NCBI GenBank assembly: GCA_045837725.1
Contig: JBEWZL010000276.1
Span: 124,001-188,000, forward strand
DNA length: 64,000 nt
Direction of reading: 5' to 3'
Source of the DNA: Vermamoeba vermiformis
Taxonomy: Eukaryota > Tubulinea > Echinamoebida
In this document: positions 11,574-23,600 of the stretch, piece after piece
Position numbering within the stretch: the first letter of the stretch is position 1
How the letters are laid out: every line of letters starts with the position of its first letter
Notes under the pieces: generated by a model
Seen by the model: only the letters and a program-made list of their open reading frames with translations
Database searches by the model: none
What the model was told of the DNA's origin: nothing
Position numbers and translations under genes: made by a program

Positions 11574-13343
11574 TTATGAGTCAAACAGTGCGCCAAAGCA
11601 CCTTATGCCTACTTTGTGGCATAGGTCGAAACATTTTTGCGTGAATCCTTCGTTTGAAACCACGAACACGGCTTCTGCTCCATAACTATAATACGGCTTC
11701 AGCAACACCTCCGCAGTCGGGCTACCATTGACCTTTGTATCATAGATAGTAACGTCGGGGAGATTGAAGACAATATCCGTAATATAGTCACCGTAAGTCT
11801 GGCGATGATTTCGTGCGATCCAGATCACGTGCATATTGCAAGTTTTTTGCACAATGTGAGGCAGCACAGGCGCAATACCAGCTCCAGTAGCAATGGCAAC
11901 AACACGGTTATAGGCGTTGAGGCTGTACATGAAGCCAGGAGGCTTGTTGTGACGGATGAAGATCTTGCTCGGGAACTGCTTTGTGGTATGTAACTGAGCT
12001 AGTTTTCTCGTCCAATCACCAGCAACAGCGATGACCAATCTGAACTGTTTCTCGGCTGCCTCATCAGTAAATCCGTTGCGGTTGTTGAGAGCAACAGAGA
12101 ACGCGTGCCACTCCAGCCAGTTCAAACTGATGCGTGCGAACGTGCCAGGTGCGTGATTGCCGCGGAATGTCAGCGTCACAACGCCACTCGAGGGCATATC
12201 AGAGACCACCTTGGCACGCTTCACCATCGTCCAAGGAAGCACGACCAAAATAGTGACTACTATGGCCATCCATAGAACAGGGTCCTTCAGCACGTCTTCA
12301 ACAGCGTCTTTGGCGATATTAATCAAGAGCACGTGCACGATCAAGATAATTACTGCAGACCATCCAAGGAAGCGATGTCCCCATTCGAAGCTAGCACGGA
12401 AGCAAGTTCAGAACTGAATAGAACGTGATATTGAGCACTTACTAATTGTGTAGCTTTGTTCGCACAGGCGGAATTGCAGCGACCATCATGACGGACACGC
12501 ACAAAGCCAATAGCAGTCTCGTGATGAATGTTGGTACGTTCTCTACACTAAACGTCTCGATGATGTAGATAATGATCCAGATCAAGCCAGAGACTGCAGT
12601 TGCCACGTGAAAACCGCCGATGCAGTGCACTGCGCGGTTGAAATAGTACTTTCCAACTGGAACCTTGACGATTAGCCAGTACAACCCGCGTAAGAAATAT
12701 TCGTTTCTGACAATAACGCCAAACCTGCGATATTGTTATTTAAACTATTGTTAACAACTTATGGTACCTTACATGATATTTCCGATGCCCCAAACAGCAG
12801 CGGGATAGGTGAATCTGTCGAGTATTCCTCCAAGATGCAGACCAAACAGTACTGCGTTAATCGAGAACACGAACAACCACCACACGTGGTGCATGTAGAT
12901 TGGAACTGACCACTTCGATCTGTTGGGCATTTTCAGTGTCGACAGGTCGACTTTCGGCGTCTTCGAGGGATATGCAGTAGCTTGCAAGTTGCTTTCAATG
13001 TCGTTGGGAACTGCAGGAGTACTTGGGCTGGTGGCAAGTAAGTGCCTGGCGATGTAAACAGATTTTCGCACGTGTGCTTTGTTCGCTTTCAATTGCTCGG
13101 GTGACATCGAGGAGCGTTTGAGCACCGCCGCTAGCGATAAATATCTCGATGAATATCGATTCTAGAATGGGAAAAAAGAAGATACTTACTATTTCTTATT
13201 TTCAGTTCTCTGGCATTCAAAGCTTCGGGGGCGACCTCTTTCTCGACTTCGCTTATGGCCTCAAGCGCGACTACCTCTTGGCAAGAGGTCGATTCTTCGT
13301 TAGTATCCAATAATCTCTCGTGCAACGAGTTGGATGTTTGCAT
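11574..13343 (-). CDS. TmpA-like multi-span membrane oxidoreductase
   Basis: Four exons (13190-13343, 12773-13130, 12443-12724, 11574-12390) give 536 residues. The N-terminus is acidic and soluble. Four or five hydrophobic spans follow between about residues 110 and 290, with histidines placed in or next to them (MHHVWW, FHVATAV, GHRFLGW). The C-terminal half has the look of a ferredoxin-reductase-type flavin/nucleotide-binding module: HAPGTFARI, WHAFSV, then VVAIATGAGIAPV as the nucleotide-binding loop and FVVSNEGF near the end. This matches fungal TmpA-type integral membrane proteins and the wider ferric-reductase-like superfamily. A classical NAD(P)H oxidase is less likely because the usual paired haem histidines in two helices are not clear. 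The second-exon acceptor was set at 13131-13133 because acceptors further upstream break the frame. Confidence 0.7.
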
Positions 13344-14095
13344 CTTTCAGCTTCTATGGCGTTCTGATTTGGAATCGATTTCGATTTGGAAGCTTTTTGC
13401 GCTTTTTTGCCTCACCCTTTCTAGAAACTATAGAATATTCTAGGTTTGTAATTAGCAGTAACACAAATCAATAATGTTTACTAACCTTTGCTGTGAAGCT
13501 GATCCAAATAATCGCTAATGAAAATATCACTCACTCTCGAGCTAAAGGCGCTTTGATTTAACTAAATCACCCTCAATTACATGTCAGGACTCCAACTAAT
13601 GTAAGTTTGAACGCACGTTGCATCACATTTGGAGAGGACATCTCAAACAAAGGGGTGCCATCCGAAAATGGGATCTTTCCGAAAGATCCTAAAAACTCTC
13701 GCTTTTTGTATCTAAACTCACTGCCAACGTTCATTTAAATTAGATTTGGTAGCTTTGGTATCTACTCTTATCGTCCTAATGGATACGCGCGTTTCTTCTA
13801 GAAGAATATCAACGACTTCGACAAAAATTCCGCAAAACTAAGGTAAGCCTAGACTCACGCAACTTGCACTTCAATACTACACCATATCTAATTCAAAATT
13901 TCTCCATTTCCTTGAAGTTAACGCGACACTCTGGTCTGCTGCACTGACCACAAACGGAGCCTGGTAATAGTTAACAGAGCAGAAGGTTGCATCTTTGTTG
14001 CGGGAGAGTCTGTTAAAGGCAAGATAAGCGAGGGCGCAGACGCTAGTCCTATCGACCGAGCGACTCGGCTTCCGCTCCGACACCGCCTTCAACAA
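13344..14095. other. Intergenic stretch before tRNA-Val
   Basis: This 752-nt stretch holds the upstream region of the oxidoreductase gene and the 5' flank of tRNA-Val. A minus-strand open frame that runs through the tRNA (13877-14287) is only a translation of the tRNA and its flanks. No gene or repeat is supported. Confidence 0.4.
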
Positions 14096-14169
14096 GGTTC
14101 CATGGTGTAGTTGGTTATCACATCTGCTTAACACGCAGTAGGTCCTCGGTTCGATTCCGAGTGGAACCA
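14096..14169 (+). tRNA. tRNA-Val (anticodon AAC)
   Basis: A complete 74-nt cloverleaf. The acceptor stem is GGTTCCA paired with TGGAACC before the final A. The D arm includes AGTTGGTTA, the anticodon loop is TTAACAC with AAC at positions 34-36, and the T arm contains GGTTCGATTCC. There is no intron in the anticodon arm. A T-rich run after 14169 (ending in six Ts) can serve as a polymerase III terminator. Confidence 0.95.
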
Positions 14170-14598
14170 TTTCTTTTTTGTTTTTCTTTTTGCCTGCGAT
14201 ACCTAGATTGCCGTCTGCAGTTTTGCCAACCTTTTGGAGATCGAGCGAACTCCATGACGTGTCCTCATGTAGAGCCACTAACCTCATCTCTCAGGCGGCC
14301 GCAGATAAATCTAGATTCCCAAATTCACTAACTACGAACAAGGGATGCCTGGACTACCAACCATCGTAACTTGCGATAGCTCAACCATGCAGTATGAATA
14401 GACTGATGAGCACAATGTCATTTCAAACAAGCCAGAACTTGAAAAACGGTTGTCGGCCGAATGCACACTGTCGGACAACGGCGAATGTCAATCGAGACAC
14501 CGCACCCGAGCCGTGACTGCGCACAGCAGCGCAGCAAAGGAAATTGCTTGCTTCCGACCGATGCAGACCCTGTTTTTGCAACACGTCGGATCAACAAC
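14170..14598. other. Spacer between the two tRNA genes
   Basis: A 429-nt spacer. It starts with the T-rich terminator of tRNA-Val. A CTGATGAG at about 14401 resembles a hammerhead core or a C box, but the partner elements are missing, so no RNA gene is called. Confidence 0.4.
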
Positions 14599-14672
14599 GG
14601 CCGTTTAGCTCAGTTGGTTAGAGCATCGTGCTAATAACGCGAGGGTCCCAGGTTCGATCCCTGGAATGGCCA
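14599..14672 (+). tRNA. tRNA-Ile (anticodon AAT)
   Basis: A complete 74-nt cloverleaf. The acceptor stem is GGCCGTT paired with AATGGCC, followed by a final A. The D arm contains AGCTCAGTTGGTTAGAGC, the anticodon loop is CTAATAA with AAT, and the T arm contains GGTTCGATCC. No intron is present. A run of nine Ts follows directly at 14675-14683 and should terminate polymerase III. Confidence 0.95.
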
Positions 14673-14897
14673 TATTTTTTTTTATCTTCTGTTTTTACTG
14701 GACCTTCGTTACTCCTTCTTGCACTACCATGTAAACCCTTCCTTTCGTATGTGTCTTTGGCGTTAAATAAAAATTCTTGATCCGCCGATTTTCGTATCAT
14801 TTGCTTTCCATAATCGACCCTTACACTCAGGTCTACATTACGGGCTTCCCTTCGTTATTTCAGAAGCCTTTTTTGGGTTGCCGTCAACGCAGTTGCG

Positions 14898-14937
14898 TTT
14901 TGCGCGCCTTTTTTCGCGGGAGATTTTGGCGCCGAAA
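14898..14937 (+). promoter_or_regulatory. Cluster of E2F-like sites upstream of cohesin SCC3
   Basis: Three E2F/DP-like motifs lie within 40 nt: TTTTGCGCGC starting at 14898, TTCGCGGG at 14913-14920, and the near-palindrome TTTTGGCGCCGAAA at 14924-14937. The last ends 71 nt before the cohesin ATG. The consensus in animals, plants and amoebae is TTTSSCGC, and cohesin genes are often S-phase regulated. The motif match is seen directly, but its function here is inferred. The remaining sequence between tRNA-Ile and the ATG has nothing else I can name. Confidence 0.5.
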
Positions 14938-15008
14938 TCAATCTATTTTCATTCTCGCCTTTGCCTTGACCACCACAAAACCTTGGAAGACAGCAAAGGA
15001 ATAATAAA

Positions 15009-18000
15009 ATGAGCACTAAGAAGAGGTCATCCAAAGCAGCAGTTGAAGAGTAAGATTGCTCGATCTTTTAAATTAATTTTTTTTTTGGATTAGTTTTCCA
15101 ATAATATTAGTTATTTTATTAAAATCTAATTCATTGTTAGGGTCTCCGATAACGAGAAGGAGAATACTCTAAATCTCTCTGCTGAATCTCCTGGCTCGGC
15201 TAGCAAAAAACGAGCAGCCAACGATTCCCCTGCTCCCTCTAGACCCAAAAAATCACAAAAAAAATCAAAGGGCGACACTCCTGGCCAAGGAGCTCAAGCA
15301 GAGGAAGAGCAAGAAAAGAAAGGCAAGAAACGAAGACGATCGGAGCCAGGAAGCCCAAAGAAAACAAAAAAGAAGAGAAAGAGCGACGGTGATGGCTCTG
15401 ATTTAACCGAAGAGAATGTAAAATTATTTGGTAAGCACTTAAATTTTGTTGTTCGAACTTGCGTCTGACACTGATCTTGACTTCCGCAGAAATTATGAAG
15501 AGCAGAAATGCAGCTCTTACAATCACTATCGACGAGTGGCTTAAAACCTACGAAGAAGAAAAGGAAGACGCAATGTTCGCGTTGGTGAACTTCATTGTTC
15601 AATCTTGCGGTTCGACTGCCACGATTGCCCGGGATGAATTCGACACTTTTGAGCCCAATGATGACATTAAAGCCATCTTGCGTCGTCTTACTGAAGAGAC
15701 TGGCCTTGAGGCCGTAAGTACAGAGCGTCTATACATGAACGTATGGAGACTGATCTGTCCGGCCAACAGGAAGGAGGAGAATATCCTATCGTGTCGCGCA
15801 AACAAGCCTTGAAGAAGTTCAAGGCAAACTTCATGGAGTTTTGGAAGAAGTTGATCAGCCAATGCTCCAAGACTGTTCTTTACGACGGCTACTTCTTGCC
15901 TCAACTCATTGGTTGGGTCAACGCCATTTCAGAGTACGTTTAGCCCACTTGATCTAAAACAGGTACTAACATTAGTCTTGCAGAAACGATATCAGAACTT
16001 TCCGTCACACTGCTACAGTTATCGGCTTGCAAATTGTTCGCTCACTGTGTACGGTTGGAGCTTCTCTTCGCAATCAACTCGAGACAAACGATCGCTTGTT
16101 GAAGGCCGAGAATAAGAAGAAAGACGCTGAAAAGTCTAAGGTGACTAGCTTGACAAAGAAATCTCAACAATTAAACAAGAACATTGCTTCCATCGAAGAA
16201 CACATCAACGATTTGTTCGAGCAGTAAGTATTAATGCTGCAAACCTGATAGGCTCAGTATTAACCTCTGTAATAGTATCTTCGCTCATCGTTATCGTGAC
16301 ATCTTCCCCGACATTCGCTCCGCTTGCATTGAAGCTCTTGGTCAATGGATGATGGAGTACCCCGCGTTCTTCTTAACGGACAACCACTTGAGATACTTCG
16401 GTTGGATGATTTCTGACAAGGTTGGTGAAGTCCGCATCACCGCTCTCAAGTCAATGCAAAAGCTCTATGCCAAAGACGATATTCGCGTGCAATTGGACAA
16501 CTTCACTCAGTACTTCAAGTCGCGCATCATTCAAACCATCGAAGACAAAGTCGCCGCTATTGATAGCATTACTTTGAACGGTCAATTGGCTGAGTACGTT
16601 CATCTTAGACATTTATGCAAGGCTAAGTTCTGACCATTCTTTGTAGGGCTGAGCTTCTGGATGAAGACGACATTAACAGAATCTACGCATTGATTTCTGA
16701 CGAAAATGCTGCCATCCGCTTTGCTGCAGGCGAGTTTATCTATCAACACTTGCTCAACAAGACTAGCGCCGATCCTTCCAACCCCGACCACGACGCTCAG
16801 TTGAGAGCTTTCTTGGACTTCATCGAAGAAAAGACTCAACACGCCGAGTTGCCCAACTACATCGTTGACGCTTTGTGGGGCAAGGCTGCCGTTTTGAAGG
16901 ATTGGGCTGCTATGACCAACCTCTTGCTCACTGAGTCTCAAAAGAAGGCTCTTTCGGACTCACAACAAACTTTGTTGGTGCGCATCCTGAATTGCTCCGT
17001 GAAGAAGGCTTGCGGTGAAAAGATCGTTCCCAAGACTAAGGCCGATCCGGACCACAAGGACAAGAAGGAAGCTATTCAAGAGAACAGAAGCAAGCTCAGC
17101 GAGCACCTCGTCAAGGCTTTGCCTCAAGTTTTGCAGAAGTTCAAGGCTGACAAAGAAAAGACTGCTGATCTGGTTGAAATCCCTCAGTACTTCGACTTGG
17201 GAGTGTACTCGACTTTCAGATTGACCACTCAACACAAAGAACTCCTCAAGTTGTTGCAAGAAATCTTCAACAAGTCAGTCGACGAGTCTACCTTTAGAAA
17301 TATTGCCAAGACTCTTAGCTACTTCCAACAAGAGAACGAAAACGCTCGTCAAACAGACGTTGCCATCAACGAGCTTAGCGATACTGCCTTCACAAAGTTC
17401 AGATCTGCTTTGGACAACGCCGAGAGCGAAGAGTCCGAAGAGGAGTTGGCTTTGACCCTTGCTCTTCAACGTCTTGCTGAACTAACCAAGTACTTGGGTC
17501 TCGCTCATTTGGACGATTTGTTCGACACTGTCGATAACGCTCTTCGCGGAAACCTTGCTGCTCATGGTGACGAGCCCGTTATTCGCGCATTTGACATCTT
17601 GTTCTACCAACTCGCTTGGGCCAGAAGCAAGATCGATCCTAGCAGACCTGATACAAACGCTATCGATACTCTCGTCAGAAAGCGCGACGCTGTCTTCAGA
17701 CTCTTGGAGAAGTATTTGACCAACAAGTCTGTTGCCATTGCTGAAAAGGCCTACCTGGTTGCCAACGACATGCTCATTCTGTTCTCTAAGAGCATGCGTG
17801 AAGCCAAGACATCTTTGTCCTCATTGGCTTACTCTCCGTCTGCCGCCTTGGTTACCAAGATCCGAGGTTTCTTTGACGATGAAGTCACAAATAAGCAAAC
17901 TTTCCGCGACGACGAAGACGAAATGGCACGCAAGGAGAAGCTGATCACTGCTCTTGCCAAGTCGATTGCCTTCAACGCCCTCAACGCTGAGCACGCCCCT

Positions 18001-19071
18001 GCTGTCCTTTGCAACTTCGTCAGCCACGGCAAATTTATTGAAGAAATCGTCAAGACTTTCTTGCACAAGATTCGTGAGAAGTACAAGGACTTCGAGTATC
18101 GTTTCGTCTTGGAAACCTTGAAGATCAAGTACGAACAAATCGAATCCTCCATTACTGAGGGCGAAGCAGTCACCGTTCCCACAAGTCCTCAAAAGAAGAA
18201 GAAATCCAAGTCCAAGAAGACTGATGACGAAGAAGACCAAGATAAAGAGAAGGAAGAAGAAGACGACTTGGAAGAGGACGACGAAGACACTGCGACCCGA
18301 ACACCTCTTCGTGCCCTTGAACGATTGTCCAAGCGTTTGGCTGATACCTACGGTATTCCTACTCAACGACACGAATGGCTCAGAAGGAGTTTGTATCAAG
18401 TGGTGAAGAGCTGCATGTACTACGCTATCGAGGACTTCCCCTCTCGTGTCAACTTCTTCCGAGCTGCTTTGTTCTTCTTGTCCAAGCTTGACGCTCAATC
18501 TGCTCGCATCTTGCGTGATGACTTTAACCGCAAGACTGCTGATCTCGAGTACGACGAGTTTGACCACAAGCTCCGACCTTTCTTGTCCTTCAAGGAAAAG
18601 CTTGAACGCTTGGCCTCCGGTGAGAAGGGCAGCCCTGCTAAGAAGAAAGCCACTACTTCCAAGAAGCAGTCTGAGAACGTTCGCAAGAAGCTTGAGTTCA
18701 CTAAGTCCAAGCAGTCCAAGGACAGTGAGGAAGATGAGAACAATGAAGAGGAAGAGGCTCTTCAAGACAAGCGCAAGACTAAAGGCAAGGGCAAGGGCAA
18801 GAAACAAACCGAAGAAGAGGAAGAGCCCGAAGAAACCACTTCGTCGAAGAAAAAGGGCGCTAAGGGCAAGGGCAAGAAGCAAGCCTCTGAAGAGGAAGAA
18901 GCCTCTGAAGAAGAGCCCCAACAAAAGAAGGGAAAGAAGGGCACTAACACTTCTCGTGTTCAATCTATTTACAGTGAAGAAGAGCCCGAGAAGAGCGACG
19001 AAGAAGATGAAAATACAAGCTTCGATGAAGATCAGATTCGCGAAAAACTTTTTGGAACTCGAAGCAAGTAG
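15009..19071 (+). CDS. SCC3: Cohesin subunit SCC3/STAG
   Basis: Seven exons (15009-15049, 15141-15430, 15490-15713, 15770-15933, 15984-16223, 16276-16593, 16647-19071) join to exactly 1233 residues. A Lys/Ser-rich N-terminal tail (NKKRSS-like, KKTKKKRKS) is followed by the STAG region (about 180-300: YFLPQLIGW, TFRHTATVIGLQ) and the stromalin-conservative block with RYRDIFPDIR and YLTDNHLRY-type motifs (FLTDNHLRYFGW). After this come HEAT-like helices to about residue 950 and a very long charged tail with alternating Lys- and Glu-rich runs. In the known family, SCC3 binds SCC1/RAD21 and loads cohesin on chromatin. The size is close to human STAG2 (about 1231). The 5' exons are small and the last exon holds two thirds of the protein. 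E2F-like motifs lie just upstream. Confidence 0.93.
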
Positions 19072-19188
19072 ATTAGTTAGTAATGGAGGGCTCTGAAGTG
19101 AGTCTCTATTTTTAACCTTGTAATATAGCCATAAATAGTATTATTATTATTGAACTTGTGAGGTTTAATTGAAATGTAACCTGCGGAT

Positions 19189-20420
19189 CTACATTGTAGG
19201 TACATCAGGGTGATCGTGAACCAATTCTTCGTCCAAAAGCTTAATAATATCAGTCATAGTCACAACGCCCCAAAGTCTGTGAGCGCTGTCAACGATGTAT
19301 ACGCGGTGAATGTGATTTTCTACCATTTGGAAGATTGCCTAAAGAGGATAAAGTTAGCTTGACACTTGACTTCAACGAAGGACGTACTTCTTCGACGGTA
19401 CTCTCGGGCAAGACGGTGACGGGGAATGGCTTATTCTCGGGCTTGGGAATCTGCTGCAAGGCCCAGGATACGTCCAAGAACATGGTAGCCAACAGATCTG
19501 GACCGTAACCCAAGTGCTTCAAATCCGACGCGCTAATATTTCCGATGAGTCTGCTGTTGTTGTCGAGAACAGCGACACCGGACACTTGTTCGTCTCTAAT
19601 CTTGAACAAAGCGTCTTTGATCAGATCGAATTGTGACACGCAAACCACGTTTCTAAAGCCCAATTTCAATTCAGCAAGTGTCTTTGAATGACACTTGAAC
19701 TCTTTGACGTGCTGAGCCACGAGATTAATAATATCGCTTTGAGTTAAGATGCCGACCAAGCTGTTGTCAAAGGCAGGAGAAACAATTGCTGCGCGGTACA
19801 CGTTCGCTTTGTGCAAAACACGAAGACCAATCGCTAATGATTCGCCTTCCTTGATCTAATCCAGATCCAAGATCAAATTAGCTCTGTTATAATCTTTGTA
19901 CACACGTTACTTACTTGAATAAACTTATTGCGTTTTGAGGCATTGGCCACTTCTTTGCAAGTCACAGAACCGAATTTCTCGTGGGCCTCGAGCATTTTCA
20001 ATTTGCCGACTCCTTTGCCCTCTTCTAAATCTGATTTTGAGGCAATCTGCATGATTAAATTTTACGAGGTGAGTTTCAGTGTTTACAATAAGCGCGTGCG
20101 ATCTCGCAAAATTTTCATGAACAGAGGTCTGAGGCTTACCGACAGAATAAAGCATAGAATATCAATAATATCCACAAATTGATAGTATCTTTGCGTTGCT
20201 GTATCTAATACGGGCACAGCTAATATATTATGCGCAGTAATTCTTTGGTAAGCATCTGTCACCTAAAAAAAATTGCATTAATTTTCATAATTCAATTGAA
20301 ATAATGATTAGCGACAATTTATATTACTTTATCAGTGTCTTGCACTCCTATTACTGACGCGCCACCGCGAAATTTTTTTACAATAGTTTTGATCGGGACT
20401 TGGCCGAAGATGGCTGACAT
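19189..20420 (-). CDS. Four-CBS protein, AMPK gamma-like
   Basis: Five exons (20328-20420, 20140-20262, 19915-20046, 19388-19855, 19189-19338) give 321 residues, close to the size of AMPK gamma subunits. Four CBS motifs can be read in order: ITAHNILAVPVLD with FVDIIDIL, NVYRAAIVS with LVGILTQSDII, EQVSGVAVLD with LIGNISASDL, and NHIHRVYIVD with WGVVTMTDIIKLL. The closing WGVVTMTDI and paired Bateman layout are typical of proteins that bind adenine nucleotides. Either an AMPK/SNF1 gamma subunit or a plant-type CBSX protein is possible. The start at 20420 is the first ATG in the exon, and the gene is divergent from MIOS with 277 nt between the two starts. Confidence 0.75.
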
Positions 20421-20697
20421 TGTAGAAGATGTGAGGATATTAAAATGAAATAAAGGGTTGTTGTATGCAAGTGTGGTATTGCAAATGTTGATTTGAAAGA
20501 GAAAAGTTTTGGTCAAAATTTGGTTCGTGTGGATCAAAAAAAGATTTACCCTTGTGAGACCAGGACAACACACATCAAGCGAGCAATAATAATAAGGCTA
20601 CTAAAAGCGACGATCTTGGTGGCGTGGATTGATATAGAGCCTAAATGAGAACTTGTTGACGAAAAGTCGGATCGCCTACCAATAATTAATTTCAAAC

Positions 20698-23600
20698 ATG
20701 AACACGCGCAAAAAAATCATTCAATGGGCGCCTCATAATCCCAGCTATTTTGCGGTTGGCTCGACGGACTTAAGAATTTACGAGATCAAAGGAAAGGTAC
20801 GTCACGAAAAAAATGCAACAATTTCATTAATCATTATTTTGGTTGTATTATTTGGAAAATATTTATGTGCATATTTTAGTGATTTATTACAGCTATTTTT
20901 ATGATTACTAACTAATTACGCTGATCAGAATGAAAACAAAACTCCTTTGCGTGGCATCCAGCAATATATCGACGCTGCTAAAGGTAACAATAACATAAAT
21001 AAATAATATGTGCTAATATGTTGCAAAGAAAATTCATCAAAGAAAGAATCAAAGTCCATCTCGTTGTTCGGAGTGGCCGCTGATCCGCAATTTCAAAATT
21101 TGAAGGTAAGTGTTTATTACTACGTTAGCATGAATTTGTGCCCATCGTATTTAATTTTTTTTATATTTATCGGAGCACGATGATCTATGGGTGTCCGTTC
21201 GTTGGACTAATTTCTGAAAATACAGCAAGCAATGCATTTTCGTAAATTAGTTTATAAATATTATATTACTCCCGTGCCTTTTTTTTTGGCGAATTGGCTC
21301 GTAGCTACATCCAAAAATATTTTACCTGCTAGATCACGAATAGTCTGAAACTTGCGCATAAATAATTAATTTAAAATTACTAGTGTATGGCATGGAGTCC
21401 CGAGGCAGTAGACAACGAACCGGTTGTAGCGATTGGTCTTGCTAGTGGTCGTGTAGGCCTGACACGATTTTCATTGAGCGGATCTGACCAGCAAAACAAC
21501 ACCAATAACACCAATCTCACAGCACCTATTAGTACCAATACCAGTACTACAGCTACGTCAACTGGAAACATTACAAAGTTGTTCGTGCCGCGACACGCAC
21601 GTGCTTGTAACGCATTGGCGTGGAATCACGTGCACAAGAACTTGGTGGCATGTGGTTTGGAGAAAGTTCGATCCGATTATTCTTGCCTTATTTGGGATAT
21701 CAATCAACCTGGCATGATTGCTAGCGAAGAAGGCGATGACATGTAAGTGGCACCCTCATAACAACTCATTTTTTTCGACCCTTTTATATGCACTCACGAA
21801 ATAACTATGCTTTACCTATTCGAAATTACGATTATATTATTTTTAAGTACGAGTACGGATAATGTTCCCAAAATATTTTTCTCGAGCCTCGCATTGGAGG
21901 TTCATAACTTTTGGAACACAAAATTGAGATGTTTAGCAAGTTGTTTTATGTGCCATTGACGGGTGCTATCGAAGCCATGCAGTGAGATCTCTAACCTCGT
22001 GTGTGGTCAAAGTGCATTCAATATCTTCACATTTCTTTTTTTTTGACGCGCAACTTACTTTGTTTTACAGGGGCTCGAAGTCAGGCGTGTTGAGCAATTC
22101 AGCGGCTGATGTGTTCAATGTCATGGCCACTTCAACTGTTGAAAAAGTTGAGCGTGCTACGGTAAGTCATAAATATAAATCATATCATTGGCACGTGTCT
22201 TACTCGTGTACATTTTCAGCGCGAGTTTGCAAACTCTGAAGCAACAGTAGCGTTGGCCTGGCTGCCTAGCAATCCATTGTGTTTGGCTACTGGTACTGGC
22301 ACTAAGTGGCTCCGTATATACGATTTAAGAGCTCCATACAAAGCACCGAAATCAGCCGTCGCGCATTCCAAGGCAGTGTACGGTGTGACATTTGATCCAT
22401 TCCACGAAGATCGATTGGCGACCTTCTCTGAAGATGCAATAATTAAGATCTGGGACCTCAGGCAATTAAAAGACCCGGTAGGTTATCATTTCATTCGCCC
22501 GTAACAGTTTCACTGACCTAGCCAGATTTTGTCGTTGAATACCAACTCGAAGGGTCTCGTACAAATTGAATGGTGTCCCACACGAGCAGGAGTCTTGGCC
22601 GTGATCGGAAAAGAAGAGAGTAGCATTCGGTTGTGGGACATTAAAGATTCTTACAGTCAACTCAATGCTGCTAGCAAGGACGGCGTTGAGCCTGCCATTA
22701 CTGAAGCACTGACAAAGCCTTCACGAAGTAAGCCATAACCAACTTTTTGACACCAATGCGTTCTAACCGTCGTCCCTAAGGCTATGACACGAGTGATGTA
22801 GTCGTGTCTGTGGGCTGGTCTCCCTTCTTAGACTTCAAACTAGCGGCACTGACTAACGGTGGTGCTGTCGAAATTGCAGCGCTGCACGCGCCTCTTGGAC
22901 TCTCAATCGGTGCACCGCTGTCATTGGCTGTGGCAGACGGTCGCGCAGTTTGGGAAGGTGTTGCAACGCCTAATGGTGAAGCAGATGACATTTCCACCAC
23001 GATGCGCATGCGTGCCGAGTTGGGTTACAGCGCTGATGTAAGTTCAAGCCTATTATCACTGATGATCGTGCACGTGTTAACCTCGAACTTCTTGCAGCTC
23101 AAAATTAACAAGGACCTGTCAGCCAAGTTCAAGGACGATCAATTAGAGTACATTTGGAATTGGCTATATAGTAAGCATTGCCGTAATATTGTTGCATAAT
23201 TAACGATTGTCTTAGATGTCAAACATATTTATAACTGGGGACGGTCTGGCGAAATTAAAGGCATTTACAGTATTATTCATATGAGCCGTGAACCATCGAG
23301 TAAGTCCTGCCCTGTTATGTTTTCAAACAATAGTCGTACTAACTACCCGCTCTTGAACAGAGGAAGAAAAAGGTGCCTTTGACAAAGTTGTATTATACAA
23401 GTCAGCAGAACGAACTTTCTGCGAGAAGCTGTGTGGCTGGGGATTTTCAGGCGACGTGCAGCTCGAAGCGAGGTTATCACAGTAAGTCTTTCGTGTCTTT
23501 ATTTCGACCCAAACTAACTGGACTGACGTGCAGACTCGAAGACGAGAAGCAATTTGAAAAGGCTGCAGCATTGGCAGTGTTCCATTTGGACATTAAACGT

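Noticed and set aside
13877-14287. A 136-codon minus-strand open frame across tRNA-Val
   Set aside because: It is a translation of the tRNA and its flanks; the GIEPRT-type peptide is a well-known false product of tRNA genes.
14398-14425. Hammerhead-like CTGATGAG between the tRNA genes
   Set aside because: The GAAA partner and the three helices of a hammerhead ribozyme are not present.
17821-18963. A 380-codon frame antisense to cohesin
   Set aside because: It mirrors the Lys/Glu-rich repeats of the SCC3 tail; the hydrophobic Leu/Phe runs come from antisense GAA and AAG codons.
21106-21383. Possible C/D-box snoRNA in a long MIOS intron (GATGAT and CTGA)
   Set aside because: The C box is not a true RTGATGA, and I found no terminal stem around the boxes.
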